Below, in pieces: positions 33,530 to 33,981 of a DNA stretch of 33,981 bases. The stretch is from the NCBI RefSeq assembly GCF_028282165.1, contig NZ_JANQIM010000037.1:1-33981 (forward strand), given 5' to 3'. The notes beneath the pieces were generated by a model that was not told the DNA's origin, made no database searches, and saw only the letters and a program-made list of their open reading frames with translations. This DNA comes from Winogradskyella sp. Lineage in GTDB: Bacteria; Bacteroidota; Bacteroidia; Flavobacteriales; Flavobacteriaceae. Made by a program: the position numbers and the translations under genes. How positions within the stretch are numbered: the stretch's first letter is position 1; the number at the start of each line of letters is the position of its first letter.

Positions 33530-33981
33530 CTACTCAGATCTACCAAAGATTTTAGAACTAGATTCAGTTAACCATGTATAAAACCTTTGTGACCCGAAAC
33601 CAGCTATCAAACTAAAAAATGCTAAGGTTAAAGGTTCTACATTGTTTTTACTATTAACTAAGAGGTTTGGAATGATTTTTGAAATTGCCAAAATTAATAT
33701 ACCTGTCATTATTCCTAAGATTGGGTAAAAAAACATTTCCGTTTTTTTGAATTCAAATTTATCGATTACGGTCTCTTTTGTAATTCTAGTAATAACTCCT
33801 AATACTCCAAATGACATGGCCGTAATAAGGTATATTAAGTTTTTTGGTAAATTATCCATTATAAAACTAAAAAATGGTTTAGCCTTTTTCTCATCAATAT
33901 AGACTTGAGCCAATTCTATATTTTTAAATTCAATTCCATCATAAACCGCTTCTGCTCTAGGGAGTGATTTGGCATTAATCT
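33530..33981 (-). CDS. Membrane protein of unknown function, N-terminus beyond the window
   Basis: The frame remains open to the right edge, so at least 150 residues are the C-terminal part of a longer protein; the TTG at 33913 need not be the start. Read from the edge it begins INAKSLPRAEAVYDGI, a soluble part. Three hydrophobic segments follow: around LIYLITAMSFGVLGVI, FYPILGIMTGILILAI and LTLAFFSLIAGFGSQRFY, then a tail ending SSSKIFGRSE. I do not recognise the family. The last segment, with SLIAGFGSQRFYTWL, resembles C-terminal membrane anchors that carry soluble domains, but no function can be given. Confidence 0.6.
   Translation of the reverse strand, partial: INAKSLPRAEAVYDGIEFKNIELAQVYIDEKKAKPFFSFIMDNLPKNLIYLITAMSFGVLGVITRITKETVIDKFEFKKTEMFFYPILGIMTGILILAISKIIPNLLVNSKNNVEPLTLAFFSLIAGFGSQRFYTWLTESSSKIFGRSE

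Noticed and set aside
1..33981. CRISPR array, tRNA, rRNA, prophage or defence island
   Set aside because: No regularly spaced repeats, no cloverleaf or rRNA-like sequence, and no cas, phage or recognised defence genes seen.

Overview
The window looks like a chromosomal segment of a marine-type flavobacterium (Bacteroidota, Flavobacteriaceae). Evidence: low G+C, AT-rich intergenic DNA with TAnnTTTG-like promoter boxes, a Bacteroidota-style LptD, two DUF3857/transglutaminase-like secreted proteins, bacillithiol synthesis (BshA), a secreted NagZ/beta-lactamase fusion, and the gene order amidase - MCE protein - two Fe-S proteins - 'ABC transporter ATPase'-type protein. I see no rRNA, tRNA, CRISPR array, phage or complete insertion sequence.

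Layout. (1) Positions 1-440 hold no gene, only inverted repeats and the acs terminator. (2) 441-11332, all on the minus strand, forms a short-chain fatty acid uptake and activation module. In transcription order it holds an outer-membrane porin, a DUF4212 small subunit and a VC_2705-type Na+/solute symporter, closed by a strong hairpin. Then come a two-helix protein, a symporter-histidine kinase fusion (CbrA-like), a receiver-only response regulator, a second two-helix protein, a propionate-type acyl-CoA synthetase and acetyl-CoA synthetase. (3) 11519-11938 encodes a short zinc-ribbon/HTH protein of IS1 InsA type lacking any transposase domain, just upstream of the porin; identical 10-bp sites lie in front of both genes. 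(4) 12213-16317 (+) is a pair of exported DUF3857 proteins, one with an intact transglutaminase triad and one without. (5) 16321-18549 (-) has an AGCS amino-acid symporter and a sulfotransferase. (6) 18550-19519 (+) has a possible leader peptide/terminator, a DUF2200 gene and a GIY-YIG-like gene. (7) 19512-29919 (-) has bshA, a GH3/beta-lactamase fusion, serB, a conserved protein of unknown function, a two-protein membrane Fe-S oxidoreductase, an MCE protein and a SPOR-amidase. (8) 30030-33404 (+) has lptD, a palindromic intergenic repeat and ridA. (9) A membrane protein gene runs off the right edge.

How it fits together. The porin, DUF4212/symporter and two acyl-CoA synthetases would bring acetate/propionate in and convert them to CoA thioesters. 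The symporter-kinase and REC-only regulator probably sense the same or related substrates. A 15-bp sequence is shared by the regions just upstream of the porin and of the small gene preceding the two synthetases, at nearly equal distances from the start codons, which suggests common control. The InsA-like protein is a second candidate regulator. The right half is mainly envelope maintenance (amidase, GH3/lactamase, MCE, LptD) plus housekeeping metabolism (SerB, BshA, RidA, Fe-S electron transfer).

The most original leads are the domesticated-transposase-like regulator with its repeated sites, the shared 15-mer, the REC-only output of the symporter-kinase, the non-catalytic transglutaminase paralogue, the half-degenerate CCG protein, and the leader ORF whose end overlaps a terminator hairpin before DUF2200.
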